A stretch of 64,000 bases of DNA from Calcarisporiella thermophila CBS 279.70. Its lineage: Eukaryota; Calcarisporiellomycota. Of this stretch, positions 12,202 through 23,361 are shown piece after piece. A program made the position numbers and the translations under genes. The stretch is taken from contig NW_027192197.1 in the NCBI RefSeq assembly GCF_041956535.1, positions 631,829 to 695,828 on the forward strand, given 5' to 3'. Under the pieces are notes generated by a model, which worked only from the letters and a program-made list of their open reading frames with translations, ran no database searches and was not told where the DNA came from. Numbering within the stretch: the stretch's first letter is position 1; each line of letters opens with the position of its first letter.

Positions 12202-12644
12202 AAATCTGAATCATAGAGGCCCATTTAATATAAGGATGATATGTTTATTTTATTCATTAATATTTTTTGCTATTGTATATGCTTTCTACCCTATTACTTT
12301 ACTTCATACCCATAATCTTGCACATAATTCATTTTATTTTATATTTTGTGGCTATTTCTCGCTACCTGTAATATGCTATAAATAATAGTTAAATTATATA
12401 CACGAAGAGCGAATTGTGATCCTATTTGACTTGAGATCGTCGTGAAGAGAACAATGCTAATAATTCTAGAAATCTGAATGAGAGATATTCAAACCATTCT
12501 CAAACCACAAGCAAATGCAACAGAAAAAAAAAAGCTATCTCCTTACATTTAACTACATCAAGTGAGCTTAATAAATTTTCGAATCCGAATAATAATACTT
12601 AGTATAGAGTAAAGACAAGGGAGGAGAAGCTACGAGAAAAAATC

Positions 12645-12683
12645 ATAATTCCATACTTAGTTTCATACTAAGTATGGAATTAT
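12645..12683. repeat. Perfect inverted repeat, 16-bp arms
   Basis: Arms 12645-12660 (ataattccatacttag) and 12668-12683 are exact reverse complements with a 7-nt loop. Intergenic. Confidence 0.9.
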
Positions 12684-12902
12684 ATATTTTGGCAATAGAA
12701 AAAATCTTTGGCACGGTTGACCCGAAAGAAATATTAAGAGATTTGACTCTACTACTTTACAATGTCTCTCATTTCTATAACTGCAAAAATTTGTAGGTTA
12801 TTTAACCAGCCTACCTACTATCTTTGTGTATATTTATGGCAATAAAGTGGTCCTGCTGCTAGTTCATTAGATTCACAAACTCTCAAAATATAATAACGAG
12901 AT

Positions 12903-12938
12903 TTCTCGTAAGCCGGCTGGAAATCAGGCTTATGAGAA
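12903..12938. repeat. Inverted repeat, 12-bp arms with one mismatch
   Basis: ttctcgtaagcc at 12903-12914 pairs with ggcttatgagaa at 12927-12938, with one G-T wobble and a 12-nt loop. It lies 220 bp from the perfect hairpin at 12645. Confidence 0.75.
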
Positions 12939-13903
12939 TCTTGAACTCATATCATATCAAATAAAGTTTCGAAATTGATAAGAGTTAAAACTTCGATTTG
13001 TAGTATATGGTATCCTTGTTAGACGGAATACAAATACTCGTGGAAGCAACAAGTGTATCATCTTTGATTTTCATTCTATCTCCTTATCCAGTAAAATCAG
13101 TAGCTCATTGATTTAAAATGCGTTAAGAATTGCTATTCAACATTGTTCAATTCAGTGCTTATACCGTACATGTTCACTATATCTGTTCACTGCCAGAATT
13201 TTAAGCCAAGAGGGACCAGGCCGGCAAAAAGTGGAGGAAGTAAACAGCCACTTACTATTGTGCAACACAAATAGTTTTTGCATGACCGGGAATCCATCGA
13301 AGATTCTCGAGCATCACACAAAACACTGCCACATGAGCTTATTTAAATTTTGAGTCGTGTTGAATACGTCCATTTTGCAAGCAAAATGCTATTAAAAATG
13401 CAAATGATCAATCCTTTAAATGACGAGAATAGCACTTGAATAATATACTTTGTGAGTATAAATATAGACAGCTAAAAATAACTAGACACAAAATATGCAA
13501 ATAAATAAAGAAGCGGAGTTAAGAGATATTCAATGTAAACCTAACTTTTGCTCTAAATTTATGCCACTGACTATTTATGGCTGCAACTGTCTGCTGTGGC
13601 TGTTGGTGTGGCTCTCTCTGTGGCTCAAAAGGTATCCCAAAATACCCCTAGTTGTTGGTACTATTCTAGTAGATTTCCATAAAGGACACACTCATAGCTT
13701 TCGGTAATTACCGAGAGGGGCATTTATAAAAAGACGCTATAAGCTATGACTTGCAATAAACATTAACAGGTTGTTTTCTGCTCTACTATTGATATCCTAG
13801 AGAATCCTCGTTCTGCTCCAACTTAGCAATAAAGAAAGAGAACTCCAACATTTCAGACAAAAATAAACGACCGCTTCAACCCATCCTTCCACCACAGTCA
13901 AAC

Positions 13904-14125
13904 ATGTCTGGCAATAACCCAACTAACGCTGGCTACTACTACCAGGATCAATATGGCCAGATGCATTATTATGCCTACCAACCAACAACTCAACCAACGC
14001 AGTCCTATCCTCAACAGTATCATCCTTCTATCAATCAAACCCAACATCCAAACACAGTTCGTTCCCAACAAGGAGCACAAATTGCACGCGAGCTTGAACG
14101 TCGCAAACAACGGAATTGGCTATAA
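13904..14125 (+). CDS. Small Gln/Tyr-rich hypothetical protein
   Basis: Single open frame of 73 codons. The first 45 residues are strongly Tyr/Gln/Pro/Ser-rich (YYYQDQYGQMHYYAYQP), followed by a short charged helix-like tail (GAQIARELERRKQRNWL). The composition is far from that of the surrounding AT-rich spacer, and the ATG follows a C/A-rich stretch like a 5' leader, which argues for a real gene. I do not recognise a family. The composition resembles low-complexity domains of RNA-binding or prion-like proteins, but no RNA-binding fold is present. Confidence 0.45.
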   Translation: MSGNNPTNAGYYYQDQYGQMHYYAYQPTTQPTQSYPQQYHPSINQTQHPNTVRSQQGAQIARELERRKQRNWL

Positions 14126-15802
14126 TTGTTCAACCCTGAATAGTCTATTTTAACTTATTACCATTATTTCGTTTTAGTTTGATTATTAATTTTCCTCGGC
14201 ATATATTTACCTTATTTGTATTTCAATGATCTTATTACTCAACAGACGCTATAAATAAAACTTCGAAATATTTATTGAAGGTTTACATGCAATGAAATAG
14301 TTATATTTAAATTCATTTACATAGAGTTAGTATAGCGCTGTATCTATTTGAGCTATATTGTAAAGGCAGAGACTGTTGATATAAATATATATTCACGAGG
14401 GTAATTTTAGTCAAAACTGATGATTTATTGTAGAATTACATAATTTGTAATTTGAAATACTGAAAAAAAAAATGAAGATTAGGAACTTATTGTTATCGTC
14501 ACCAGTGGAGAAATATTATGGTAAAATCAAAATGTCCGGAAAAATTATATTCTTTCGTTTTTGTATCCCTTTCATATCAATAACTATCAGTTACACTGTT
14601 GATTGACTAATTAATGCTACCATACCAAGAGCTCAGAAATGCAACATGATTTCAATAATACACAAGCCTAAATTACTTCTGATAATATTATATTCCAAAG
14701 ATTGATTGAAAACAGTGCAATGCGAAATGAAGGTCAAAATTTAAACTATATTTTAAAACCGATCAAGACCTTTATTCGGTAAGAAAAAATGTATAAACTC
14801 AGCAGGAAGGATGATATTTATACCCGTCTTTTGGAGTGACTATACACAATTTCGATATGTTTCTGCTCAACTCTTTGCTAGGCGATTTTTCATTTCTCAG
14901 ATTCTCCGGGGTAAAAATTTGGGATCCGACCTCTATTAATAGAAGCTCTTCCTCCACAATAAATGTTAATATACCCCTTACTGAAATTTGCTGAAATAGG
15001 AAAGAGATCTAGAAGTCTAGACAAAAGTTAGAGATTTAATCATCAAGTTTACGATACTCAGGAATGATATTTTGTTATAAGGCACTGTAAATTATTTATG
15101 TTTAATCGATAATTATGAGAAAAATTACCATTTGCAATTGGATTCCGCATTCGTGCATAGGGTTCCTTATGTTTTGTATGTTTTTGCAAGTAAAACCTGA
15201 GAGTTATTCGAAGTTTGGTTTTACATTTTGTAGAGATTTGTCATTATCTAATATAAATTCACCAACCATATCTACTCATTCTATCATAAAACTTTGATTC
15301 CTGATCAACCTAGAAATAACACAATGCGATATTTTCTGGGAAGAAGTCTAGTCATTCAAGAGGCAATGTCAATTAAGATGGAGATTCATATTAAGTCTTC
15401 AGGCAAATTTTGCTAGATTTGAATTGCTCATCGAGGAATGCCGAAGAAAAGATATACTACTTGAAAAAAAAGCATTCCCACTTGATTGATGAATTATAAT
15501 TCATCTCTGTTTGCAATCTTTCTATATCACAGTGATAGATTTCATTCACCTTATAATCAGTGGATGATTGACCAAAATTAAAACCGAAGTGTTTGAATTA
15601 TTGGGCAATGCGAAGAATCAGAAACTTCAAAATGAAAAACCAAGTCCAACCGAAACCAAACTAGGATATTTTTTTAAAAAATAAGGGGTAATTAATGCTT
15701 AATTCGCGTAGGTGGCTGAAGGTAAAGGTGGATTAATATAAGTAGCAGTTGCACTTATTATCATCGTCAATTTCTAAAAATTTCAACCACTTTCCGTATA
15801 TA
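14126..15802. other. AT-rich intergenic region
   Basis: About 1.7 kb with no supported gene; the 60-codon ORF at 15115-15297 has no motif. A perfect 18-bp palindrome (gatgaattataattcatc) sits at 15488-15505. The right end is the 5' flank of the dipeptidyl aminopeptidase gene. Confidence 0.55.
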
Positions 15803-18800
15803 ATGCCTTTGTTAACTTCCTCGAAAGGTAACGGAGGTACCAATTATATTGAACTCTCAAATCGCGAGGAAGCTACGCATTCTCCACAATCCCCAAATGT
15901 TGGCCAAGATTCCGAGTTAAGAGTGGATGATCACCAGTTATTGGTTGAACAATATGTCGATTCAGTAGATGCGAGATTAAATTACTCCCCACGATCAAGT
16001 ATCGATTCCAAGGAAAGCCTAGAAACTTCAGAATTAGTGATTCCTCCACAGCAGTCTAGTTTGGGCAATTCTATGGAGGAAAGCGGGAACATCGAGTTCT
16101 GGCCGCCTACTGAATTACTTGAGGTTGTATTCGATCTATTATATTTAATTGTATTATGGATTCTAACGGATGAATTATTCCCCACTTAATTCAATGCATT
16201 TTCCTCGGTGTCTTTGGATTTTATATTTTCGCAATTATGTTCTTGATGGTAATACTTCAGAAATCAAACCAAGGCAAGTGGTTTTCTTGCATCGTGTTAT
16301 CCGCCGTTTCCGCCGTTTGGGCAGTAGCGGCAGTAATGTTGATGGTTTACGGTGCTGGTAATAGTTTATTAATTCTATTCTTCCTCTTCTTTTTATTTCA
16401 ACACTTAAAGGGACGTATATAAATCTATTCTTTTTCGTGTTGGAATAATTTGGAGAAGAGGGAGCTCTTTTTGTTTGGTAAGAGTAGTGGGTTTAAAACA
16501 AGTCTTTCATATCTATTTTTTATTACAGGTTCAAATTCTGGAGTAGCGCGACTACAGTCAATTGCGTTAAGAGAGCGAATCGAATTTGAAGATATATTCA
16601 ACAAAACACTAAAGCCGAAGCATTATAATATTCGGTGGGAAGACGATGGTAACTGGATACATGAAACTATTTCGAAACGCTTTTCATTCTTGAATCTTTG
16701 TCTTTTTCACCTTTAGCAAACGATGAGCTTTACTCTTATCAGGACTCATATGGGAATATCATAATGGCTAATGCCGCAGACGGAAAAAAGGAAATATACC
16801 TTAAGGCCTCTGATATTGTGATTATTTCTCGAATTTTTATAAAACTTCCTAGAAATTCATCCTCTGTCTTGTTCTTATTAGATGTTCAATGGTCTTCCAT
16901 TAAAATACTCAGACTATTCGATATCCCCCGATAAGCTTTATATATTATTTGCGACAAATCGAACAAAGGTCAGTACACTTCCCTATACTTCCTATTCTAA
17001 ATCTACAAGGACTAATTTTTACTGGGAATTGGCAGAATTGGAGACATTCCTTCTTCGCTAATTATTTCGTGTATGATACGCAAACTTCCGAAATGCATTC
17101 TCTATTATCAACACATGATCTCTATAACGTATCTTCAAAACCACCAATACAATACTGTGCGTGGAGTCCTACTGGCCACAGCTTGGTAAATTTCGATCAA
17201 TACGCTTGATTATTAAAATATTAATTTCTGACTTACCACTGCACCCTCTCTTTATAGGTTTATGTAAAGGATAATGACATTTTTCTTCGTCATGATTTTG
17301 TTACGGAGTATCGACTCACCGACGATGGCTCCGACGCTATTTTTAATGGAGTACCAGATTGGATTTATGAAGGTGAGTACTGAGTAACAGATATATAATA
17401 TATATACTATATTTTATGGCTATCTACATTTGCTCACTCGTTTCTCACATTTTTACTTTGTTAGAGGAAATTCTTTCTAGCAACTCGGCCCTCTGGTGGT
17501 CTCCTGATTCAACGCGGCTCGCATTTTTGCGCTTCGACGATACACTGGTTCCAGAATACAAATACCCTCTGTATCTGAATGGCCGCTCGTATCCTGATGA
17601 GTTAAAGCAGCGATATCCTAAAGTAGGCGCCTCTAGCCCAATAGTATCTCTCTATGTCTACGAGCTTGGAAAAGATAAACCCATACCGGTAGAAATACTG
17701 GATGCACCCCCAGATGACCGGGTTATTACAGAAGTTATTTGGGCTCCTGAAGGGCACAACTACTTGATGTTCAAGATGACGAACAGGATCCAGGATTGGA
17801 GTAGGACAGTGCTTGTGGACATCAATGATAAATTCAAAGCAAAGGTGGTTAGAGAATATAAAGTGCCTGAGGGATGGATTGAGCCCGAGCGTTGGATCAC
17901 ATTCGTACCTCTCCCAAAACAGAAGAAAAATGAGCCCATACCTCCAGCTACATATATAGATATTGTAGAGGTTGGGGGGTATAACCACTTGGGATTATTT
18001 AATTCGCTAGATGCTTCTGAACCTGCAGTGTTATTAACAAGTGGCGAATGGGAAGTAGTTGGACCACCTCTGTGGATCGACACCAAGAAAAAGTTGGTCT
18101 ATTATCTCTCAACTGAAAAAAATTCAACCGAGCGGCATCTCTATTCTGTCACAATGGACGGCAAAACCCGCACTCCCCTAACCAACATAACAACTTCCGG
18201 GTATTATGATGCCAGTTTCTCTCGAAGAGGTGGGTACTATATGCTAGATTACCAAGGCCCAGGTGTGCCGTACCAGGCGATTGTAAAAGTAGATGGAACG
18301 AATCCCTATGAGCATATGTTGGAAGACAATCATGAACTTTGGTATGCATTATCAAACATTGCACTTCCTACAAAACGATATACCATCGTGCAAAGTGAAG
18401 ATTATGGTAGGTGCTCATAATTTTCGATTTGCCTTTTTTTAAGAGCAAATAATTCTTGCTCATTAACATTTATTATTATAGATCTGAATGCCGTTGAAGT
18501 CTTGCCTCCAGATTTCGATGTACGGAAAAAATATCCTGTCCTCTTTAGAGTGTAAGTCAATCTTTTTATTGTAAGCGAATAATCAGATTAAAAAAAAATG
18601 AATATCTATTAATATCAACCAGGTACGGAGGACCTAATTCGCAACTTGTATCGCACAAATGGTCATTGGATTGGCATGCCTATCTTGCATCAAATTTAAG
18701 CTACATAGTGGTAATGGTGGACGGGAGAGGCACAGGTTGCAAAGGACACAAGTTCCGACAAACAGTTGCAAAGCGTTTGGGAGAACTGGAAACAGTGGAC

Positions 18801-19517
18801 GTGATAAATGCTGGGCGACATTGGGCAAGTTTACCGTATGTTGATTCGGAAGCGATGGCCATTTGGGGCTGGTCATATGGGGGCTATTTGACAAGTAAAG
18901 TTATTGAAGCCAACACTGGGGTATTTCGAGCTGGTATAGCCATAGCTCCGGTGACGGATTGGCGACTCTACAGTATGTAGATCTTAATTGAAACAATTCA
19001 CCTATGCATCTTTAGAGATTGACCAAATTTTCCCCTTAAGACTCATTTTACACAGAGAGATACATGAAGTCACCACAAATGAATCCCGATGGCTACAATA
19101 AGAGCGCGGTGACGAATATGTCAGGGTTTGCAAATGCAAGCTTTTTACTGGTTCATGGTACAGCAGATGGTAAGTAAAACAGGATCTATTTCTGAAGCCA
19201 CCCTGTGGTCTAAAGTATTTTTTTTAGATAATGTCCACTTTCAGAATACAGTTTTGCTTGTCGACCGGCTTACACAGGCACGGGTGCATACCTACCGTGT
19301 GCAATTTTTCGCGGATAGCAATCATCTCATTAACACAGGAGGGAATACACAACGTGAACTATATTACTTAATGACACGTCAACTCTGGGAGGCCTTTGGC
19401 GGAGCAGAGGGAGAAAGTCGGAGAAACCCATCTACTTCACAAGCAACTCTATTAAAAATAGAAGGCTATCGAAATCGGAGAAGAAAGAGAGAAGAAACAG
19501 GAAGTTGGATCTTATAG
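15803..19517 (+). CDS. Dipeptidyl aminopeptidase, S9B family (Ste13/Dap2-like)
   Basis: Twelve exons (15803-16123, 16261-16357, 16529-16648, 16717-16817, 16882-16968, 17036-17185, 17258-17372, 17465-18406, 18482-18551, 18623-18972, 19056-19169, 19228-19517) give about 918 residues, a normal DPAP length. It is a type II membrane serine peptidase that removes X-Pro/X-Ala dipeptides in the Golgi or vacuole (family knowledge). Seen: a Ser-rich cytosolic tail, one membrane anchor in exon 2 ([20 protein letters not shown]), a beta-propeller with [15 protein letters not shown] and [15 protein letters not shown], and an alpha/beta-hydrolase domain with GWSYGG (nucleophile about Ser752), HGTADDNVHFQ (acid) and a DSNHLI histidine. 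The propeller glutamates that bind the substrate amino terminus are present. The start is the first ATG in frame; an upstream in-frame TTG is not used. Confidence 0.92.
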
Positions 19518-21533
19518 CATTGCTATCTATGTACTCATTGGGAAACTATGGACGCTTTTTGTTGTTTATTTTGTTTTTATTGGAGGCTTGTTATTAAAAG
19601 ATAAATAAGTTTACTGCGCTCATTCCTGCTTTCGTAACCCTTCTTCACTTGTTCTTTCGCTGAAACTTTGTGAATTTATCACTTTTGCTCAACTCGCTTC
19701 ATTCTGTTCATCTCCGTCAAGGAGCCACAAGAAAAAAAATATAGTATTTAAGTTTACTTTATTTAAGCTATCCATATTTATTAAACAAGTGTCTAAATTA
19801 TTGTTCTGTAAATAGAGTTTATAGTTGGCTACAATAGAACAATAGAAAGAGTTTCACGCTATAGTAAAATAATTGAGCCCAAATTCCAACGGGGCTTTTC
19901 AACTAAAGTATAGAATCATACTGATATTCACTTATTTTAAGTTGAATATTCATGGACTGAAATGGGGAATAACTGGATATACTTCATTGTCGTTTGATAT
20001 GAGAAACAGGTTATGGTTGCTTTTTGAGCTTGCTGAGGTATGGTTCGATTTAATCCAATGCAACACTTTTTGACGCACTACATTCAGCATGACGACTCCT
20101 CCATAATGCTCAGATATATCCAAATCTAGCTCTCTTTACACTGCATTACACTGCATTTTATGTTGGCAAACTGGCTCTCCTATATCATGCCACCGGGACT
20201 TGACCTTTTTTTACGCGTTTTTTTACTGAATAATATTGCTCTAAAAAGACATAATTTGCATTATCAATAGCCAAGATAAATCCTGTTGTCCCAACGAAAT
20301 GCAAAAAGTTTGGCCATGGGCCCTCTATTAAATATTTAATTAACATCCACTAATAATAATGTAGAAGCAGAGAATTGTTCAGCGCATATTTGCTCACTAA
20401 AGGTGCATTTTTTAAAATCTGCGTAAAAGCTCCCCTCAAATACAAATGTAGCCAATTTTCCTCTCTTCATCCTCCTCCCTCCCCGCCGTTACACTGTTCT
20501 GAGGGTCCCCTTGTCCAAGTGCTATTTAGATTTGTCTGACTTCTTTTTGGAATTAACTAACCGATTCAGGGAAATTGTCTTCACTCTCACTAGGATAGAG
20601 TTAGGTTTGTGATGGAAACACCGATTAAAGAAGAAAATAGAATTTGTATGTTTCGCAATCTCTTTGTGGAAGAGCATTGCAAATAGAAGGGAAACGAGCA
20701 CATGTAAGAGCAGAGATGGAGAACTCAGATATTGAAGCTAGATTAAAATCACCGGGCCGTATTTTAGGGTGGACGACTTTCCACTACTTGGGAAAAATTG
20801 GATATAATAAAATGCGTGGGAACTATTGCAGGTGTAAAAAAGGGTTTCACGTTCTTCAGATCCTTGTTGGTCGAGGAGCAGCGCCCAGTTGTACCCTTTA
20901 GTTAGCCATTGTGGAGCATTGTGACCTGGTTAAGAAAGGTCTTTCGCATATTTTGTGGGCAGAGATGTTTATATCGGCATATCCGTACCGATCGTACTCG
21001 TGTTTTGAGAATAGATAATAGAAACCTTTGAATAAAAAAAACAGAATGAAAGGGATAGAAAACTAGTGTTTTTACACAGAAATGAGTGTTTGGAATTCCC
21101 TAAGGCGATATTTGTCCCTCAATTCTCTACATCTTGTTCACTAGTACTGGTACTATAGGATTTGAATTCTAACAGTTACTTCAGACTTCCTCTTACAATT
21201 TTAGAATTGAGAGCTTATTTTTTTTTTCCTCTCTTCTGATAGTTTGTATGGGTGATTCTTGAAACTGATTAAATGGGACCACCGAATTATATTGTGCAAG
21301 AGTCTAAATAAAATTAAGGGACGAATAAAGAGCCGCGAGAGCAGTGACAGGGAGCAGCCGTTTCCGTGGGATTATGAATATTCATACGCTTTAAATTGCA
21401 TAAATACTTTCTCGCTTGCTTATGTTTCCATTTCTTTTCTTTCTCTAATTTTTTTCTACACTTTTTCTTTCCTTTCCTATGTATTCAATTGTTTTCATAT
21501 AAGAATAATATATTCATATATTCATATGACAAA
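19518..21533. other. Intergenic region
   Basis: About 2 kb between the aminopeptidase and the TALE homeobox gene. ORFs at 19873-20073, 20644-20901 and 21259-21540 lack recognisable domains. CT-rich tracts at 20458-20510 and 21410-21480 may be 5' leader sequence. No RNA gene or repeat family recognised. Confidence 0.5.
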
Positions 21534-22343
21534 ATGGTAGGTAAACTTCGCGGTTTATTATCATCGGTGTGCCTAATATATATCCAGATCTATATCCACA
21601 TCTAACATTCTTATTGTTTACCATGGCAGCCGCGTATATTTTCTCCAGTAATTCTCTATCATGACGATCCCAAGAGTAACATTAATAATTTGTACACACA
21701 TATTCACGATTCAGCAATCCGTCTCCACCGCAAACACGTCAACAGCATGTTCAAAACGAATGGAGCATTGTGGGCTGCTATAATACGAGAAGCAAAAGGT
21801 GGGTAGTTTTGCATACCTAGAAAGTTATCAAGTGGTTAACGGAGATGCTTTATTCCTGCAGCTAGTCCTTCCTCATTTTCTCGCCAACCATCTCCAAGAA
21901 AGACGCCAGAGCCCGAACTGTTTCTTGCCCACCCTTCTCTATCTTCTTCTCCATCCTCTGAGGCTTCTACAAGTTCCCTTTCCATGGAACCTGAGCCACC
22001 TCTCGCTCTTTCTCTTCTTCTAACCCCCACTCATACTCCGCAACCTCCCCGTATCTCTCGCTCTCGCCGGGCAAATCTCCCCAAAACCAGTATAAATATC
22101 TTGAGAGTTTGGCTGGAAAACCATGAAAAAAATCCATATCCAACTGATGAAGAAAAACATATATTAGCGTGGCGAACTAACCTTACTTTCATGCAAGTCT
22201 CCAATTGGTTTGTGAACGCGCGACGACGTATCTTGCGCCCACGTCTGAAAAATAGATCGTCTAAATATCAACGTTCATTGCGATGTAGGTTCAATTTCTT
22301 TCCTGTTTTTCATGCCATAAATATTTTAGGCATTTACCCTTAA
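21534..22343 (+). CDS. TALE-class homeodomain transcription factor
   Basis: Exons 21534-21536 (the ATG alone), 21630-21798 and 21862-22343 give about 217 residues. The homeodomain lies at about residues 125-187: LPKTSINILRVWLENHEKNP, the three-residue loop extension YPT, then VSNWFVNARRRIL as recognition helix 3, with the invariant W, F, N and R. This is the KN/TALE signature of MEIS/PBX/TGIF-like factors, which bind DNA in the nucleus. The region between is Ser/Pro-rich. The N-terminus (residues 2-57) has no domain I recognise. The first exon is inferred: the second frame has no other start and an upstream stop, and ATG followed by a GTAGGT donor at 21537 and an AG at 21629 opens it. The 3' end may instead be spliced at 22284-22285. 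Confidence 0.75.
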
Positions 22344-23361
22344 CTTCTTCTCATTCCTAAGTAGCTGGAGAGTCCAAAATCTCAGCTTGAATATTAATAG
22401 TGCTCAATACAAAGAGTTTTTAAATTTTTAAGGAAAAGTTGTCGTTTGTAATATTCTTGCTTGTAAATAAAATTTTACGCGGTTAGTTTTTCTCTCTTAT
22501 TAAAATGTGGATAGAGCCGTTATGAAATTCGCATACTATCTCTACTCCTCACCCTCGCTTAACGCTATATTATTTCTGGATACAATAATCAACAAAACGT
22601 GCAAAATAAATAAAAGATAAATATGAGCAGATGGCTATCTAATCACTCATTAAATGTTAAATACAGACATGTAGCATCTTAATTTAGGGATCAAGTAGTT
22701 GTAAAGAATGGACAATGAATTTCGCTAGTACAACTCGGAGAGAATCACGTTTTCATTTCATTTTGCAAATATCGATTTCGTTAAGTCATTTAGCATAGCA
22801 AATGGCAATATTTGAAGTAAATCAAAATGACTACATGTAGAAGCATCTAAAAGTAAATTAGGATGATATCTAGAGAAAAAATTGCAGCAATCTCAGCAAT
22901 CAAAGGGTTGTAAAAAAGCTTATAGTGAGTGAAGTAGATAATAGCAGATTTATTTTAAAACGGGTAGCTTCCCAAAATAAGGCAAAGGGGATCTTTCGAT
23001 TTGATTTGGATAAATTTCACTCTTTGAAATTCAGTACAAACAAACGAGATAAAAAAGTGGACATCGCGAACTTCGAACGATAAATTGAATACAATTACTA
23101 CTACCTACAAAAATAATACCTCTTTTATACAAGTGAGGTAGGTTCATATATTCTTTTTCCGTTTTGTCTATTTTTGTTTTATTCTTGGTATTTTTCTTAA
23201 TTTTCTTCGAGATGATATGTGCTATATTGGATCATCTATTAATTATTTTTGTGATGGATTTTTAAACAGAGTCTATTGAGGATTGCTCTGTGCATTACAT
23301 CTGGTATTCGTATTCCTTGTTCCCTAACTACATACAGAGGTATTGGCACATTTTTTTAAGC
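22344..23361. other. Intergenic region
   Basis: AT-rich; contains the 3' flank of the homeobox gene and the 5' flank of transportin. No supported gene, repeat family or RNA. Confidence 0.55.

Larger units (their letters stand above)
12202..13903. other. AT-rich intergenic region with hairpins
   Basis: Long AT-rich spacer. It holds an inverted repeat at 12645-12683, an imperfect one at 12903-12938, and small palindromes near 13368-13385 and 13700-13713. The 70-codon ORF at 13495-13707 has no support. Confidence 0.55.

Noticed and set aside
20644-20901. 85-codon plus-strand ORF as a possible upstream exon of the homeobox gene
   Set aside because: Ends in a stop, has no recognisable domain and no good splice connection to 21630.
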